A stretch of 64,000 nt of DNA from Vanessa cardui (taxonomy: Eukaryota > Arthropoda > Insecta > Lepidoptera > Nymphalidae). Under the pieces are notes generated by a model that saw only the letters and a list, made by a program, of their open reading frames with translations, was not told the DNA's origin and searched no databases. The position numbers and the translations under genes were made by a program. Positions 52,336 to 64,000 of this stretch are shown in pieces. Location of the stretch: NCBI RefSeq assembly GCF_905220365.1, contig NC_061138.1, positions 62,001 to 126,000 of the forward strand, written 5' to 3'. Every line of letters starts with the position of its first letter. The stretch's first letter is position 1.

Positions 52336-53869
52336 TTAAAACAGTTTTCTTTATGAGCCGTTATTGGCCTGTAGGTACATTATTTTTTTTGAATGAATAT
52401 AATTAATTAACCCCCATATGTATTATACAAAAGTGAACCAATTTTGAGTTATCACGTTTTTTTAGCTTTTTTCTTAGATCTAGAACGTATCAGATAATCT
52501 TTCAAATCTATCTATCTATATATCTCCTGGAAATCCCAATAGAATAATAGTACTCTACTAATTATAGAATTAAAAGTTATTTATAACATATTTTTATAAT
52601 TGGTTTGAAAACAAAACATTTTTTTTCTTGAACGGCAAAAATAGGTTATACTTATGTTATGGACACACGTTACTAATTTTTAAATGTCGTTGTCTGTTAT
52701 GGGTTTAATAATATAATAATAAAAAAGAAACAAAACAACACAACCGTCATAGAATGTTTGTGTGACGAAAGCATAACATTAATGACTTCATAGCATTTTT
52801 AACTTAGGTAAGACCCTGCTAAGAGTCTTTCTCCAGTTCTTTTCAGGTCAGAGATGTTTTGGAGGCAGACTACCTACTATTTTTTTTCAATAGTTTTTTC
52901 ATCAAAAAATACATTCGTTATTTGAAATAGCCCGGTGATCATCGAAATCCCAAGATGTCCAATTAACTAAGAAGTCATTAGTTTTGTCATAAACTTACTT
53001 TACAATACAAATGCTACTTAATGATTCCTTTAAATTTTACAATAGAATATTTTTGAACATCGATCCTATTGTAAAAACCTATACCTACATTTTACCACAA
53101 AAGAGTTACTGTACAACGGGTACTTGGAGTAACAAGTTTATGCTTGTTTCTAGTGTTAGGTAATAGTATGTAAGTACGTCACAATTGCTGGAATAATCAT
53201 TTACGTTTGTCCATTAAATAAAATCTATATCTTAACGAGTCCATTGCGCCCAGGGTATAGTTTGCGCGAATAACGCTCTTTTTCATTAATAAAATAGTGT
53301 CGATATCGGCTGCAGCACCTCACAGTAGAATTGTAGAGTAGGTACATTGATATCTACAAAACTCGTTATTTATTTAAAAGAAAATAAAACTTCAATTTCT
53401 TAATGTATAATAAATCGAATCCACGTCACAGATACACAATAGAGGTACACAAACCTAGTTTATTCTCATTAAGCTTCATTATGGATGTTAAAAGGTAAAA
53501 CGATACAGAATGCATCAGATCGCCGCGCCGTGTCACAGATTGTTCCGTCGCCCACTTCCACACGTAGATATTTCCCCGCTGACGTTGGGCCACGTATTGT
53601 CAGCTCGCCGTGCTCTACGTAGGATTGACATCCATTATTATTATATAATTTTTATTTACATTATACAAACTATTTATGTCGATACATATTATACGATTAT
53701 AAATGTGATAAAGTTTGATATTTTATTTCGTAAGAATGTGTAAGATCGGTCGGAGAGTTTGTATACCTATATACATTTTTAATTTTTAACTACCAATTAA
53801 CACCAAACACCTTTGCAAAAAAACAAGCAAGGTTAACTGCGTAGCTACTCACTAATCATGTTGGTATTG
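52336..53869. other. Intergenic, AT-rich
   Basis: Low-complexity AT-rich DNA with one more balanced patch at 53505-53640 that shows no convincing coding signal. Confidence 0.4.
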
Positions 53870-54068
53870 TAGGTACTGCCAAGTAGTAATATTTCTTTAT
53901 TTTTGTGTTCCAGTTTGAATGGTGTTTGAGCCAGTGTAACTATTACCCAAATATATTCTAAGTTCCCAAGATCATCGACTCATTGGTGAAATAGGTTATG
54001 ATCAGAAACTATATCTACAGTATCAATGATTATGGGCAGTGACCACTCAGTGATCCATGGGCCTACGT
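53870..54068 (+). repeat. Degenerate Metulj-like SINE, plus orientation
   Basis: Family landmarks in order: GTAGGTACTGCCAAG, GTGTTCCAGTTTGAATGG, GAGCCAGTGTAACTA, CTAAGTTCCCAAG, then a degenerate GTGACCACT and GGGCCTACG end. Clearly related to 55975-56262 but older. Confidence 0.7.
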
Positions 54069-54254
54069 AAATAACGCAAAAAAGTCGATTACTATTCTGC
54101 AAGACTAAAATTAATATCTAGCTCATGCGATGTTAAAAACCGACTTGCGGTGATTATGAATAGCTATTTTGATAAGCTTATCTTGGAAGTATTATAATGT
54201 ATATAATATATGATTTTTTTAAGTATTATAAGTGACTTGTGGCAGCCCTAAGGC

Positions 54255-54367
54255 GCTGCCCATTAGGTATGAGCTGCAGATCGCCAGCCCCATGACGCAC
54301 GGCGCGCCCGCGGCGTGGAAAGCGGAGGAAAATGTCGCGCTGGCCGCCGCGTCGCACACGCTGGGTA
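54255..54367. other. Isolated GC-rich block, possible exon
   Basis: A GC island of about 115 bases in AT-rich DNA, open in one plus frame (contains ELQIASPMTHGAPAAWK, about 85 percent GC third positions, bounded by TGGCAG and CTGG|GTATTC) and also in one minus frame with a hydrophobic stretch (GLAICSSYLMGSALGLP). Either could be an exon of a gene not otherwise seen. The strand cannot be decided from codon bias alone. Confidence 0.2.
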
Positions 54368-55918
54368 TTCCTCAAACGATGACTTTTAACTATTTTGTAA
54401 CTATTATGCAAGATATTTCTAATTGTTTATATAAAAGAGCTACTATTATGCAATTTTCTGTAATAGAAAACATTTAATTTTTTTGACAACGGTTTGTTTT
54501 TCTCCCGAAAGTCATCAACAAATAAGTAGATACTTACACAAAATTATTCATTAATTTTTTTATATGTAAATAAGGATTGTGAGAATTATGTGGCTGCAGC
54601 ACTAAATTTTAATTATAAGCATTTTTGCGATTATGGCATAAAATAATTGTACGTAAAGCTGAAAATGTAAATTGTAAAAAATGCCCGCTTAAGTAGAAAT
54701 AAGAGATTACGTAAAGGTAACAATGTGTGACGTGTTAGACGTGGTCCTTGACATAATATATCAGGGTTAAAAATAAATCGTCGTATTTGTGTTTTGTATT
54801 GCAAAGTAAATGGCGCTGTGGTGGGGTGTGAGGCGGGGCGGGGCGGGGCGCGAGACACCGCCCACTGCGCGCGCGCCGCTACGCCGCGTAGCAGTGCACT
54901 CTATCGCCGTCTCCGGTATACTAGGCCAGCAGTCCCGGTCTAATTTAGTGAATACTAGGTGAGCAGATTGTATCGTGATACTTATATTAATTATATATAT
55001 TATAGAAATTACATAATTATACATAACAATACAACAAACTACTTTCTGTTCAGCACCACTTGTATTTCAATACACTTACTCAGTAGAACACAAGCAAATA
55101 AATTAGTATGATTTTCTATATTTCTTTTTAACTCAGAGATATAGTAGACATTTGTTGAAAGAAATAAGATAAAAACAAATATTATAAAAAAAATGACCAA
55201 TTAATTTATATACTAAATTGTTCAGCGATTACGATGAAAATGCGATACAGTGAGTAACGCGCCTGAAGATATCGAGCGGATTTTTATTGACAAAACAAAT
55301 GTCACAACCATATCAAACTCAGCACCTCAGCAGCTCGCAGCCTTTGTTGAATTAAATTAAAAAAAAACCTTAGATCAGCATGTGTTACTTTATCCATGTA
55401 GAAACTACGACTACGTAATAAGTAGGTGGGTAATCACAATATTACGGTTAGGTGTATGTGGTATATGTATGTAACAAAGTTGCAAGACGCACGCACACTA
55501 ATACAAAGCGTGTGATCGGATATGTTTTATTACTTATATTAACGTCATTACCGTAATAAGTCGATGGGTCCCGACGGCTCGGAACCCAGCAACGCGCATA
55601 CGAAGCTGACTCAATCGCGCATTGACCTCGGCTAGTCATGCACCCGACGTTCGAATCTACATTCGCGCTGTCTTCGTCATGTGTCCGCCTAATTACATAA
55701 ATAATTTCAATTAATGATTTAAGTTACATAGCACTAATATCAATAGCAAAATTGCATCAAGCACGGCACTGTACTTAATGCCTATAGTGTACAGAACCAA
55801 GCGATCTCCGTTCGTGGCGGAAAAGCGTCTCATCTCCGACTATAAGACCAGCCGTAACGGCCGGAAGCACTCAGAAGGACGTCTCATCATCGTCACACTA
55901 ATGTAATACTAAGCATTT
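54368..55918. other. Intergenic with a GC-box-rich patch
   Basis: Mostly AT-rich. At 54820-54910 repeated GGGGC/GGGCGG boxes and CGCGCGC form a promoter-like GC island without an attached gene. At 55560-55650 there is a second patch of balanced composition. No gene was recognised. Confidence 0.3.
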
Positions 55919-55976
55919 AAGTACATTTATTTAAGTAAGTAACGTCAATACGTTACTTACTTAAATAAATTTACTT
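55919..55976. repeat. Hairpin abutting a SINE
   Basis: ATTTATTTAAGTAAGTAACG (about 55927-55946) is followed after a short loop (TCAATA) by its reverse complement CGTTACTTACTTAAATAAAT, a near-perfect stem of 20 or more pairs that ends exactly where the Metulj-like SINE begins. Confidence 0.85.
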
Positions 55977-56268
55977 GGTGGTAGGGCTTTGTGCGAGCCC
56001 GTCTGGGTAGGTACCACCCACTCATCAGTTATTCTACCGCCAAATAACAGTAGTCAGTATTGTTGTGTTCCGGTTTGAAGGGTGAGTGAGCCAGTGTAAC
56101 TACAGGCACAAGGGACATAACATCTTAGTTCCCAAGGTTAGTGGCGCAGTGACGATGTAAGGAATAGTTAATATTTCTCACAGCGTCATTGTCTATGGGT
56201 GATGGTGACCACTTGCCATCAGGTGGCCCATATGCTCGTCCGCCAACCTATACCATAAAAAAAAAAAC
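55975..56268 (+). mobile_element. Metulj-like lepidopteran SINE, well preserved
   Basis: The sequence runs GGTGGTAGGGCTTTGTGCGA, GTCTGGGTAGGTACCACCCA, TTGTGTTCCGGTTTGAAGGG, GAGCCAGTGTAACTACAGGC, ACATCTTAGTTCCCAAGG, ATCAGGTGGCCCATATGCTC and ends in a poly-A run. I recognise this as a very common short interspersed repeat of butterfly genomes. It is the best copy in the window and the reference for the degenerate ones. Confidence 0.85.
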
Positions 56269-56272
56269 GTTA

Positions 56273-58080
56273 CTAATCAAAATGAATAAGAATATAATAC
56301 GAATACGAATTACCAAATATTAAAAAAATATTACATGTAATTTTCACGCTCGCAATTATTCAATGAGAAAATAATCAAGGTAACAAGAGAGGGTAAGAGG
56401 GTGAGGTCGGAGCGGAGGGTCGGCGCGCGGCCGCCCTTGAACCGTCTACCGTGTGCTATAGACAACATCAATCTCCTTAAATTGTAATGAGCCCATTACC
56501 CTGACAACAAATAAGTAGTACGATCTACATATGATACATTTGTAAATACGAAAGTACCAAGAGCGAGTCGGTAAGGTTTACAGCTCTGAAATCACTCGGC
56601 TTTGTTTTAAGACAATCTAAAGAATTGAAAACAACAACAATAATAATGTTACTTAACTGTAACGTTGGGAGCGGGCTGGAGTACCGGAGCGGCGCTTCGT
56701 GTTCGCAAAAACAAAGTGATAGTATAGAAAAAGTTCAAAAGAGATATTTAATTATTTGGGCACCTATCATGTTATTTTTGGTCTTTGATTTTAATTTACC
56801 TCAGAAATAATCGGAGGTATTGTGAGATGAAATCACTAATATTAAGTTCTTTATATAAGTTATAAGTTGTTTCAAAATTTTATTGTTATTATGTCACAGG
56901 TATATTAGTGAAATTGTTTATTAACGTACCACGGCGTATATCTCGATGCAGAAGCCAATTTTTGCACACAAATGCATATTTCCAGGTGTATAACATACGA
57001 GGGTAAGATTTGAATGTCAAAAATATTATTTACTTGGATAAGGATTAATAACTGTGTTATATTGTATAATTGAACAAAAATAATCGTTAAGTTGTTTTTT
57101 AAATTAAAGTTTAAACTTCTGAATTTCTGTTAATTTATTATGTATGTACGAAGTTAGCATCAGAGGTGTCTGTGTTCGAGTACGAGACGAACTCGCCGTG
57201 TCCGTCAGGCTTCCCATGTCGCTATTTCGCCAGTTCGGCTCTACAGCGAAGTAGCACGCGCAAAACATCATTTTATTCTATTGCTTTTTTTTAAAGATAA
57301 ATGTATTTAATATCCAAAAAACGTCCATGAGTCATGGAACCGATTGAGTCACTAAGGCCTATATTTCAGGGTAACTCTTAGACTCAGTGCGGAATGACGC
57401 GCAGCCGCCTCCGCGCCGGCGACCGCACGCCGCGAGATACCTTACAGCATCTCCATTCATCTCGGACTGACGGTAAAATTATGATTACTCATTTTTCTCC
57501 CTATTAACTGTATTATATCGCTCGGACGTTCAATTCGTTGGTACTTTATTATTACGACCGCAAGCGCTAAGCGATAGGTTTGTGTGGCGTGTTTGCAAAT
57601 GTCTCAAGTTTGACAAGGTTTCTTTCCACACGTTTCGGTGTAACATTGACGTAAATAGATGAAGTACGTATATTATTTAAGTAAATAATACTTAAACGAA
57701 GCTTTTATGGTCCAAGTTTTCAAATATTAGCGACTCTACCCACCAGCCTCCGCCTAATCGGTTGTCTTGTGGAGTTTGTTTTTAAATAATTTTAAAATGA
57801 GTTAGTTGATATGAAAGTAATATGTATTTATTATAAGTTTTTATCATTCAAGGAAAATTGGTGTCACATAATAGAAGCCTAGGAATTGTTTTAGGCAGAA
57901 GTTCTTTTTGCTTTTGTTTAAATTCATTCAGCTGAATAAAGTCTGCTAGAGCAGAATTTTTCGAATAGGTGTTTAAGGAGGGGTAATAAAAAACATTTGT
58001 AAAATTTAAAGCTTTTACCTTATATTCAATATGAACAGTAGACAATAAATAATTACCTAAACTAGGAATGTACAGTCTAT
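56273..58080. other. Intergenic, nothing assigned
   Basis: AT-rich, with small GC patches at 56395-56450 and 57395-57480. A minus-strand open frame at 57848-58045 has no resemblance I can name. Confidence 0.35.
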
Positions 58081-58252
58081 CACTCGGGCTCCCGCCTCGG
58101 AGTCTGCGCCCACGACGGCGCTCGGCCGCCGCGCGCTCACAACCATTTTAATAAATAAATAAATAACGGCAGTCATCGCTCACATAACAATAACTTAAGT
58201 GTCACTAGTTGAGAGCTTAGGAACTAAAGCTAGGAGCGCGGGGGCTGCGCGG

Positions 58253-58666
58253 TCACGTGGGCCCGTCGGGCACCCGCGGCGCGCGCGTGCTCTGCTCGAT
58301 CATGCAGCTGCAGCCCACCGACACCTCGTACGTGGTCGTCGTCTTGCTGCTCTTGTAGTACACGAGCACCGTGTCGCGCATCTCCACGCACTCCATCTGG
58401 TGGTTGGCGTGCGTGTGCTGGCAGCACTCGTGCCGCGGGATGTGCTGCTTCTCGCACCAGTGGTTCGGCTCCTGCGCGCACTTCATCATCTTGATCCGCC
58501 GCGGCACCCGGTCCGGGTTCTCGTCCACCTCGACGCGGATGGGGCACACGGTCTTGTTGATCGCCTCCGACAGGTCCACGCTGCGGATGTGCGTCGGCTT
58601 GGCGAGGGTGAGCGTCGCCGCGAAGGCAGCGACGACAGCGAACAGTATGAATTTTTCGGCTGACAT
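58253..58666 (-). CDS. Secreted cysteine-rich protein, interleukin-17-like cystine-knot candidate
   Basis: A single-exon frame encodes 137 residues from ATG 58664-58666 to TGA 58253-58255. Residues 1-22 are a good signal peptide (FILFAVVAAFAATLTLA) with likely cleavage before KPTH. The mature part has one N-glycosylation site (NKT, 37-39) and eight Cys at 41, 63, 71, 81, 82, 93, 119 and 121. The pattern CPIRVEVDENPDRVPRRI, then KC, and later a beta-like stretch ending VSVGCSCM, resembles the IL-17 fold (CP..., D-x-N/P-R-x-P, Cys, and a final V-G-C-x-C). Trunk/PTTH-type cystine knots are the main alternative. It would be a secreted ligand; receptor and role are unknown. A GATAAG motif lies at 58698-58703 just upstream. 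Confidence 0.7.
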   Translation of the reverse strand: MSAEKFILFAVVAAFAATLTLAKPTHIRSVDLSEAINKTVCPIRVEVDENPDRVPRRIKMMKCAQEPNHWCEKQHIPRHECCQHTHANHQMECVEMRDTVLVYYKSSKTTTTYEVSVGCSCMIEQSTRAPRVPDGPT

Positions 58667-59000
58667 CTCGTCTCAGTCTCTGGCTGCGTGCGCTCACGAT
58701 AAGATTTAGGTTGCGAATAGCAGGTGTGTTCGGTACAAGCTGTATTTAACTGGAGGCATCCTTTCCGCGCGAGTCGGAGGTGGCGGCGGCGGCGGCGGCC
58801 GCGGCGACGGGCGCTCGCGCTCAGACGCGCGCCGGCCGTCGCGCGGGAACAAGCCGCACAGCGCTCTGCCGGCCGCTCTGCCGGCCCGCGAGCGCTACGA
58901 GTCGAAAGCTTTAGTGCAGTGCGATGTATCTGTCTAATGTTCAATTGTGATATTATGGCTGAGTTGTCGGATTACGATTAGTGTATAGTTGTGCGTGATT
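58667..59000. promoter_or_regulatory. Upstream region of the IL-17-like gene
   Basis: On the minus strand the ATG is preceded by GATA-type (58698-58703) and weak TATA-like (GTTAAATAC, about 58745) sequences. Beyond lies a very GC-rich island with a GGC repeat (58776-58806). The island may be the promoter or a non-coding exon. Confidence 0.35.
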
Positions 59001-62000
59001 AAGCAAAGAATCCACGGAGGGACTTTAAGAATTAGGTTAAACTTTATTTTAATTTAAGTTAAGCTCGCCGTCGATCAAACTCGACTAAAAGGTTTGTGTC
59101 ATAGTTTTATATTTAAATGTATTATGAATAATATAATAATGTTAAATAATAATAATTATAATTAGGCACATACTAATTAAGTGGTGAACGATTTGTTGTG
59201 CCAAATATATAGTTCGGCCAATGGTGGTTGTGCGATAAGCGACAGGCCGGCGATTGGCTGGCAGCCCGCCAGTGCGCTTCCATCGCACGCTTCACGCCGA
59301 TGTGCCCGTCAATGTTGTTGTATCAACTTGATTGAGGTTTCAGTGGTGCAAGGCGTCGGAGCGCGCTTTTGTTAAATGCGGAAAATCGCACGCTCTCGTT
59401 GCATGTCACATCTAGATGATTGATAAGAGTCTATATGGACATGTTATTACGTTTAATGGCTTGTACAGGATTTGTGTAGTCCCGCTGGATTAATTTGTAA
59501 CATAATCACCATGTCTTGAATTAAAAATTACTACTATGAAAACCGTATGGACATTCGTAGGTATATGTGTCGACTCAATCGATATTCAGCCGAAAACATG
59601 TATAAATAAAATAGGAAACTAAATAGAATATTTACGATTAAGTAGTTTATATTTTCAAAGTAAAAAAGCAAATCTTTGTCAGCATGATGTAACTATGCAA
59701 CCGGGAGTGTCCAAATGATCGAAAATATATGGGTGCAGACCTCCACTATCTATTCTGGCTCTAGGTAATATACTATTCCACTAAAAATACATAGCTTCAA
59801 ATCAATACGACAACGGGAAGTAGGTTAAAGTGCACGTGGGCTTATTTACAAACTGTTTTGTTAGTTACTGTTACAAACGAAGGTTATATAAAAAGTATTA
59901 TGATAATCAATCATCTCGAGTACTATAAGTGCGGATAGAAAAGCTCTAAAATGATATCGCTAAATTTAATCCACGCATACGAGCACGTGACTTAACATAC
60001 TTTTTAAAATAGGTTCTCCAATCAGATTACAATGTAGAAAATTTATAAGAACATCTCAAGTGTTGCCGCTCGGCGGCGAGCCGGTAGCGCAAGCGAACGA
60101 ACTTGTTCGTTGTACATAACGGACGTATTGTTTTTAAACGGCATTTAAAGTGTTGTAAAGATTACTAATGACAGCTATTTATGTACTAACACTTTTTTAG
60201 CCGATTAAGTAAATTATCTTTTCAAATATTTCTTAAAAAAATTAAACAAGTAGTTAGGTATTATAGAGTAAAAACCTTCATGAATATTAACAAAGGACCA
60301 TTAATGAGTCTCGCAAAATGTGGGTAAATTTCGAAAAAGAGTAAACTCGTAACGATTCAGAGTACTCGCTTAATTAACACCAGCGAATCGAGAACAGATT
60401 GTGCGCAATAAATATACTCCGCGGCGCCGGCGACAATCACTTGAACACATGTCGCCGGCGGAATATTCGGCGACGACACTTGCTCGAGTGTAATCCATTA
60501 TTGCGGACTATGGCGACGCGGTGTGAATATCTGAGCAAACACAGTCAGACGTGTAGTCGCGCATGCCTGTAGACATACACATATATGTATGTATGTGGTG
60601 ATAATGTTATGCAAATATCTAATATGTTAAATATCGTTCGATTTCGGTTCGCTAATTGCTTCAATAAACAAGCGCGTCGCCAAATTTTATATTCACAAAC
60701 TCATAAGAAGCTCGATACGAGTATGTTAGTGTGATTGATTGGTAGAGTGTCTGCGCTCTACTAATTATGTGCTGGTCAGCAAACGTTGCTACCGGTGCAG
60801 GTAGACTGATACTGTAGACATAAACGTCGTGATTAATTAATGTTCAAAATGCTTATTTATTTATATATATGTATATTTTGTCCAAAGTATGCTCATTGTT
60901 TACAAATGGAACTTTTCACAACAATATTAAAATTAGTGATATGAACTGAATCCAATTATCTACGCATGGTCACTGATAGGCCGCAAAACGTCACAGCCCT
61001 TAGGGGAAAGGGTGTGAAGGGTATGGAAAGCGTACTGTCTTCTAAACGATAAGAAATTTATTAATAAAAGTTTAATGAGATAACATTTGATGACCAGTAT
61101 AATAATATACCCCATAGGAAAAAGGCCGCCATCCGTGTACGAGCGTTCTCGTTTCACAGCGCGATATCACATGGGATGTCAGTCACCTCGCGAGCTCGCC
61201 GCGACCGATGTAAATATAAACAGAAGCAAACGTAACAGCCGAGAGGACTTGAGTTGGGCACCATATTTAAGCTCAACTCATTTCATTTTAAATATTCCCG
61301 TCTCCCTCTAAAAGTTCGGATAAATAATATATAGCATCATAAATTCCCGTCGTTTAACGGAATCATAGACTTGTAGAATATCGTATCAGTTATAAAAGCG
61401 TATTTAATGAAGGATTGTTTTGTAACATGATAGAGCGATTACATATTTTGATTCTATTCGAACTAGCTATGATCCGGGGCTTAGTATTTAAAACTGTGCA
61501 CATGCTCATTGATAATATTTATTATGAGAGGTGAAGAATACATTAGTAAGACTTAGCTGCTACGACAAACATCGTCTTACAAACCGTAACATAATTCAAA
61601 TAGATGCTGTTTAGAAGTCGAAAAGCTCTACTGTAAAGCGCGCGACCACGAGATGAGACACCACAAACCGCATGCGGGCACCGTCAGCCGCTGACCTCTC
61701 ACGACACGACCTTGGCTATAATATTTGGAATAGTCGTTTAACAGATTAAATGGAATTAGTACGAGTATTCGCTCGCCACAAGCCCGTGATAACAAAATAA
61801 ACAAGCTCGCTCGACTCAGCTGAGATGTTGTAAACTGTATGTGTTATGTTTACCAAGATAAACAATCATGCTTACATAAAATACCTCGCAATCTGCAATT
61901 TAAACGAAACGATATTATAATAAAGACAAAGATAATAGTGTTAAATATCAAACTTAGTCAATTTGTTTTTTTTTTTATTACTAAGCGTCTAAGTTTACAC

Positions 62001-62435
62001 CTAAGTCTACGGCGCGAAGTTATCAAAACTAGTTGTATTATAGCACTTCTTAGTTCTATATAGACAGATTAGTGAAGGACAAAATGAATATAAAATAAAG
62101 CGCGTCAAAAGCATTCGTGACAGACAAGTAGGTAAACAAATTACAAATACAATAACGGAACTCGATAGATGTCTCACTACCTTAGCCATTAATTCGATGA
62201 TGTGTGAACCGATAGGCGAAGGCGTGCTCGGCTGCGTGTCTCAAGAATGCTAAGTGACACTAGCGTGTGCACTAATTATAAATAGTTGTTTGTAACAACT
62301 TAATTGATGTTCGGTGCTTTACCCGACGGGATTTTATGTAACTAGGACATTTATAAACTCGTAAACTAGTTTATGATACAGCTTTTCACCGCGATTTCCG
62401 TTTGTGGTAAATTATTTGTGGACTAGATGGATTCT
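59001..62435. other. Intergenic, AT-rich with a few structured islands
   Basis: No gene recognised. The clearest structured island is the hairpin at 60425-60460; others of balanced composition are 59200-59400 and 61120-61310. Confidence 0.4.
60425..60460. repeat. GC-rich perfect hairpin
   Basis: CGCCGGCGACA at 60425-60435 and TGTCGCCGGCG at 60450-60460 are exact reverse complements around a 14-base loop that contains TCACTTGA. The surrounding 80 bases are also GC-rich (GGAATATTCGGCGACGA). Confidence 0.9.
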
Positions 62436-62625
62436 TTGTACAAGCCCGTCTATGTAGGTACCACACGCTAATTTTATATTTTCGGGCAAGCGGTAATACG
62501 AGTGACCTAGTGTAACTATAGGAACAAGAGATTTACCTAACTTAGTTCCCAAGTTTGGTAGCGCTTTGGAGATGTGAGGAATGGTTAAAGTTTTGGCACA
62601 TTTCTGTATCGAAATCCCCATTCAA
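62436..62625 (+). repeat. Degenerate Metulj-like SINE, plus orientation
   Basis: Keeps TGTACAAGCCCGTCTATGTA, GGTACCACACGCTAA, GTGTAACTATAGGAACAAGA, CTTAGTTCCCAAG and GATGTGAGGAATGGTTAA in the family order. Strongly diverged, with the 3' part lost or unrecognisable. Confidence 0.7.
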
Positions 62626-62632
62626 TAGATAA

Positions 62633-63689
62633 AAAAAAATGTTATTTTCTTCCCTATTAGGTGTCAAAGTTTCGATCATAGCCAAAAGTATTTGTAAATA
62701 ATCAACTAAGTACTTTAATATTTAAATTATTAAAATGGCATCGATATCAAATAACTTTAAATAAAGTTACATACGTGCTATAAATTAAAACAAACAATCT
62801 GTATGTCCGCGCTAATTTCAGAAACTACTCCATATATTCCATTTCAATAGTTTCACGACGAAGCCGTACGTTATTTGTAAATAGTTTTATTTTTTATAAA
62901 TTAACCACACATAATACAAAAATCAAACAATAAATCACACATTACAAAAAAAAACCCTGGGTAAATATTAGTTATCACAAACTTCAATCACGGTGAAAGC
63001 AAGTATTGATTTAGACCGAATATTTTCCTCGTGAACTGCAAATTTTCGTAATTATAAAACCTTATAACCTTTAACCTTACGGTTAGAAGGGTGAAAGTAT
63101 ATTTTTAGTACAAAACTGATAACTGTTTGGACGTTTCTTTAAAGGCTGCTGAGTGCTGTCTCTCTGTGCTTAGTTCTTGATACATAATCAATTCACTAAG
63201 AGTTATTTAATATTAACTAACATGAAACATAATCGTGTCATATGACGAGCAGTCGTAGAGACTCAAACGCAATTCATAATTATGACCACAATATGTGCAT
63301 TTTAAATCTTATTAATACATTTTAATCACCGGCTGAGGATAGGCAATCCTGATTTCCACACATAATCTGGTTTGTTACTGAATGTTACTTCTGTACTTTG
63401 TGTATTTATATTTTTTTAAATTATTGTTATACATCATTTTCGAAAAGTAATATATTTCAAGTGAGTTTATAATTTCGTTTTAATTTCTTGAATAGAAAAT
63501 AGCATATTTTTATTCAGGTATAATAAGTCTGTTAAAAAATCTGTCATTTATTATTATATATAGGTAAGTTTTAAAATTGATTTAATATATTTTTTAATAA
63601 TCAATTGTAACGGAGTAAAATATATTAAGTGAATTTGTAAATATTTGTACCTATTGCTTATAGGATTTAAGTTTTTCGAATTCTTGAAT
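62633..63689. other. Intergenic, AT-rich
   Basis: Low-complexity AT-rich DNA; no gene or defined repeat was recognised. Confidence 0.4.
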
Positions 63690-63806
63690 CAAGATATTAA
63701 TATTTTAAATGAAATTTAATATTAAATCACAAACATATTAAATTTCATTTAAAATATTAATATCTTGAATATTAATATTTTAAATGAAATTTAATATGTT
63801 TGTGAT
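63690..63806. repeat. Triple foldback of one AT-rich module
   Basis: One module of about 33 bases occurs at 63690-63722, inverted at 63735-63767, and again direct from 63769. The second and third copies extend to a perfect 38-base inverted repeat (63726-63763 with 63769-63806) separated by five bases (CTTGA). Confidence 0.95.
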
Positions 63807-64000
63807 CAACTATTCATGTTAATAAATATAAACCTTCTACTAGTTACACTATCTGTATGTATTTGTAAAACTTGATTCAATAGATGAATCATTCGAAGTA
63901 ATTAAAGACGCCGAGCGAAAAACATAATTGACATTATTGTCATGTATTGTAATGTTTATCAAAGTGTATAATTTTAAGACCATGTGTAAATATGGATATC

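Noticed and set aside
57848..58080. Open frame with a possible donor downstream of the IL-17-like gene
   Set aside because: AT-rich codons, no acceptor, no resemblance, and it starts without ATG.
58199..58709. Plus-strand frames of 112-154 codons
   Set aside because: Antisense to the cysteine-rich secreted protein, which has a signal peptide and ordered Cys pattern.

Overview
The window is a piece of insect nuclear chromosome, most likely from a butterfly or moth, possibly a nymphalid. The evidence is AT-rich intergenic and intronic DNA, GT-AG introns in every gene, GC-rich coding exons, a tRNA-derived SINE present in both orientations, and several copies of a short repeat I recognise from lepidopteran genomes (Metulj-like, familiar from Heliconius). 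Species cannot be told from the sequence. There is no bacterial, phage or CRISPR content.

Layout. 1-400: 3' end of a Penelope-like retroelement. 1009-1940: a candidate non-autonomous element with terminal inverted repeats. 5923-10719 (+): thirteen exons of dachs, the class XX unconventional myosin of the Fat/Hippo growth and planar-polarity pathway; its N-terminal exon(s) were not found. 15961-32928 (-): a four-exon gene for a 227-residue coiled-coil protein I do not recognise, with a 15.4 kb intron and probably a 3 kb 3' UTR. 33679-35310 (+): proteasome alpha-type 6. 35400-36655 (-): a DNA/RNA non-specific nuclease (dsRNase-like) domain that has lost its catalytic Arg-Gly-His and lacks its first exon here. 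37430-38768 (-): a decayed non-LTR retrotransposon. 40621-42066 (-): Rab10. 42824-49038 (+): cohesin subunit SA/STAG, thirteen exons. 50757-52335 (-): a second non-LTR copy, split by a hAT-type MITE. 53870-57800: SINE copies and unassigned DNA. 58253-58666 (-): a small secreted cysteine-rich protein whose pattern resembles interleukin-17. 59-64 kb: intergenic DNA with foldback structures.

The genes do not form one pathway; they are an ordinary neighbourhood of unrelated genes. Two divergent pairs share short intergenic promoters (coiled-coil gene with PSMA6; Rab10 with SA). PSMA6 and the nuclease-like gene are tail to tail with poly(A) signals that should give overlapping 3' ends.

I reconstructed exon joins by hand. 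For PSMA6, Rab10, SA, dachs and the coiled-coil gene the phases close exactly, which is strong internal support. The observations most worth following are the IL-17-like cytokine candidate, the nuclease pseudo-enzyme, two competing splice donors in the unknown gene, and the altered nucleotide-binding motifs of the dachs motor. I found no clear undescribed multi-gene system.
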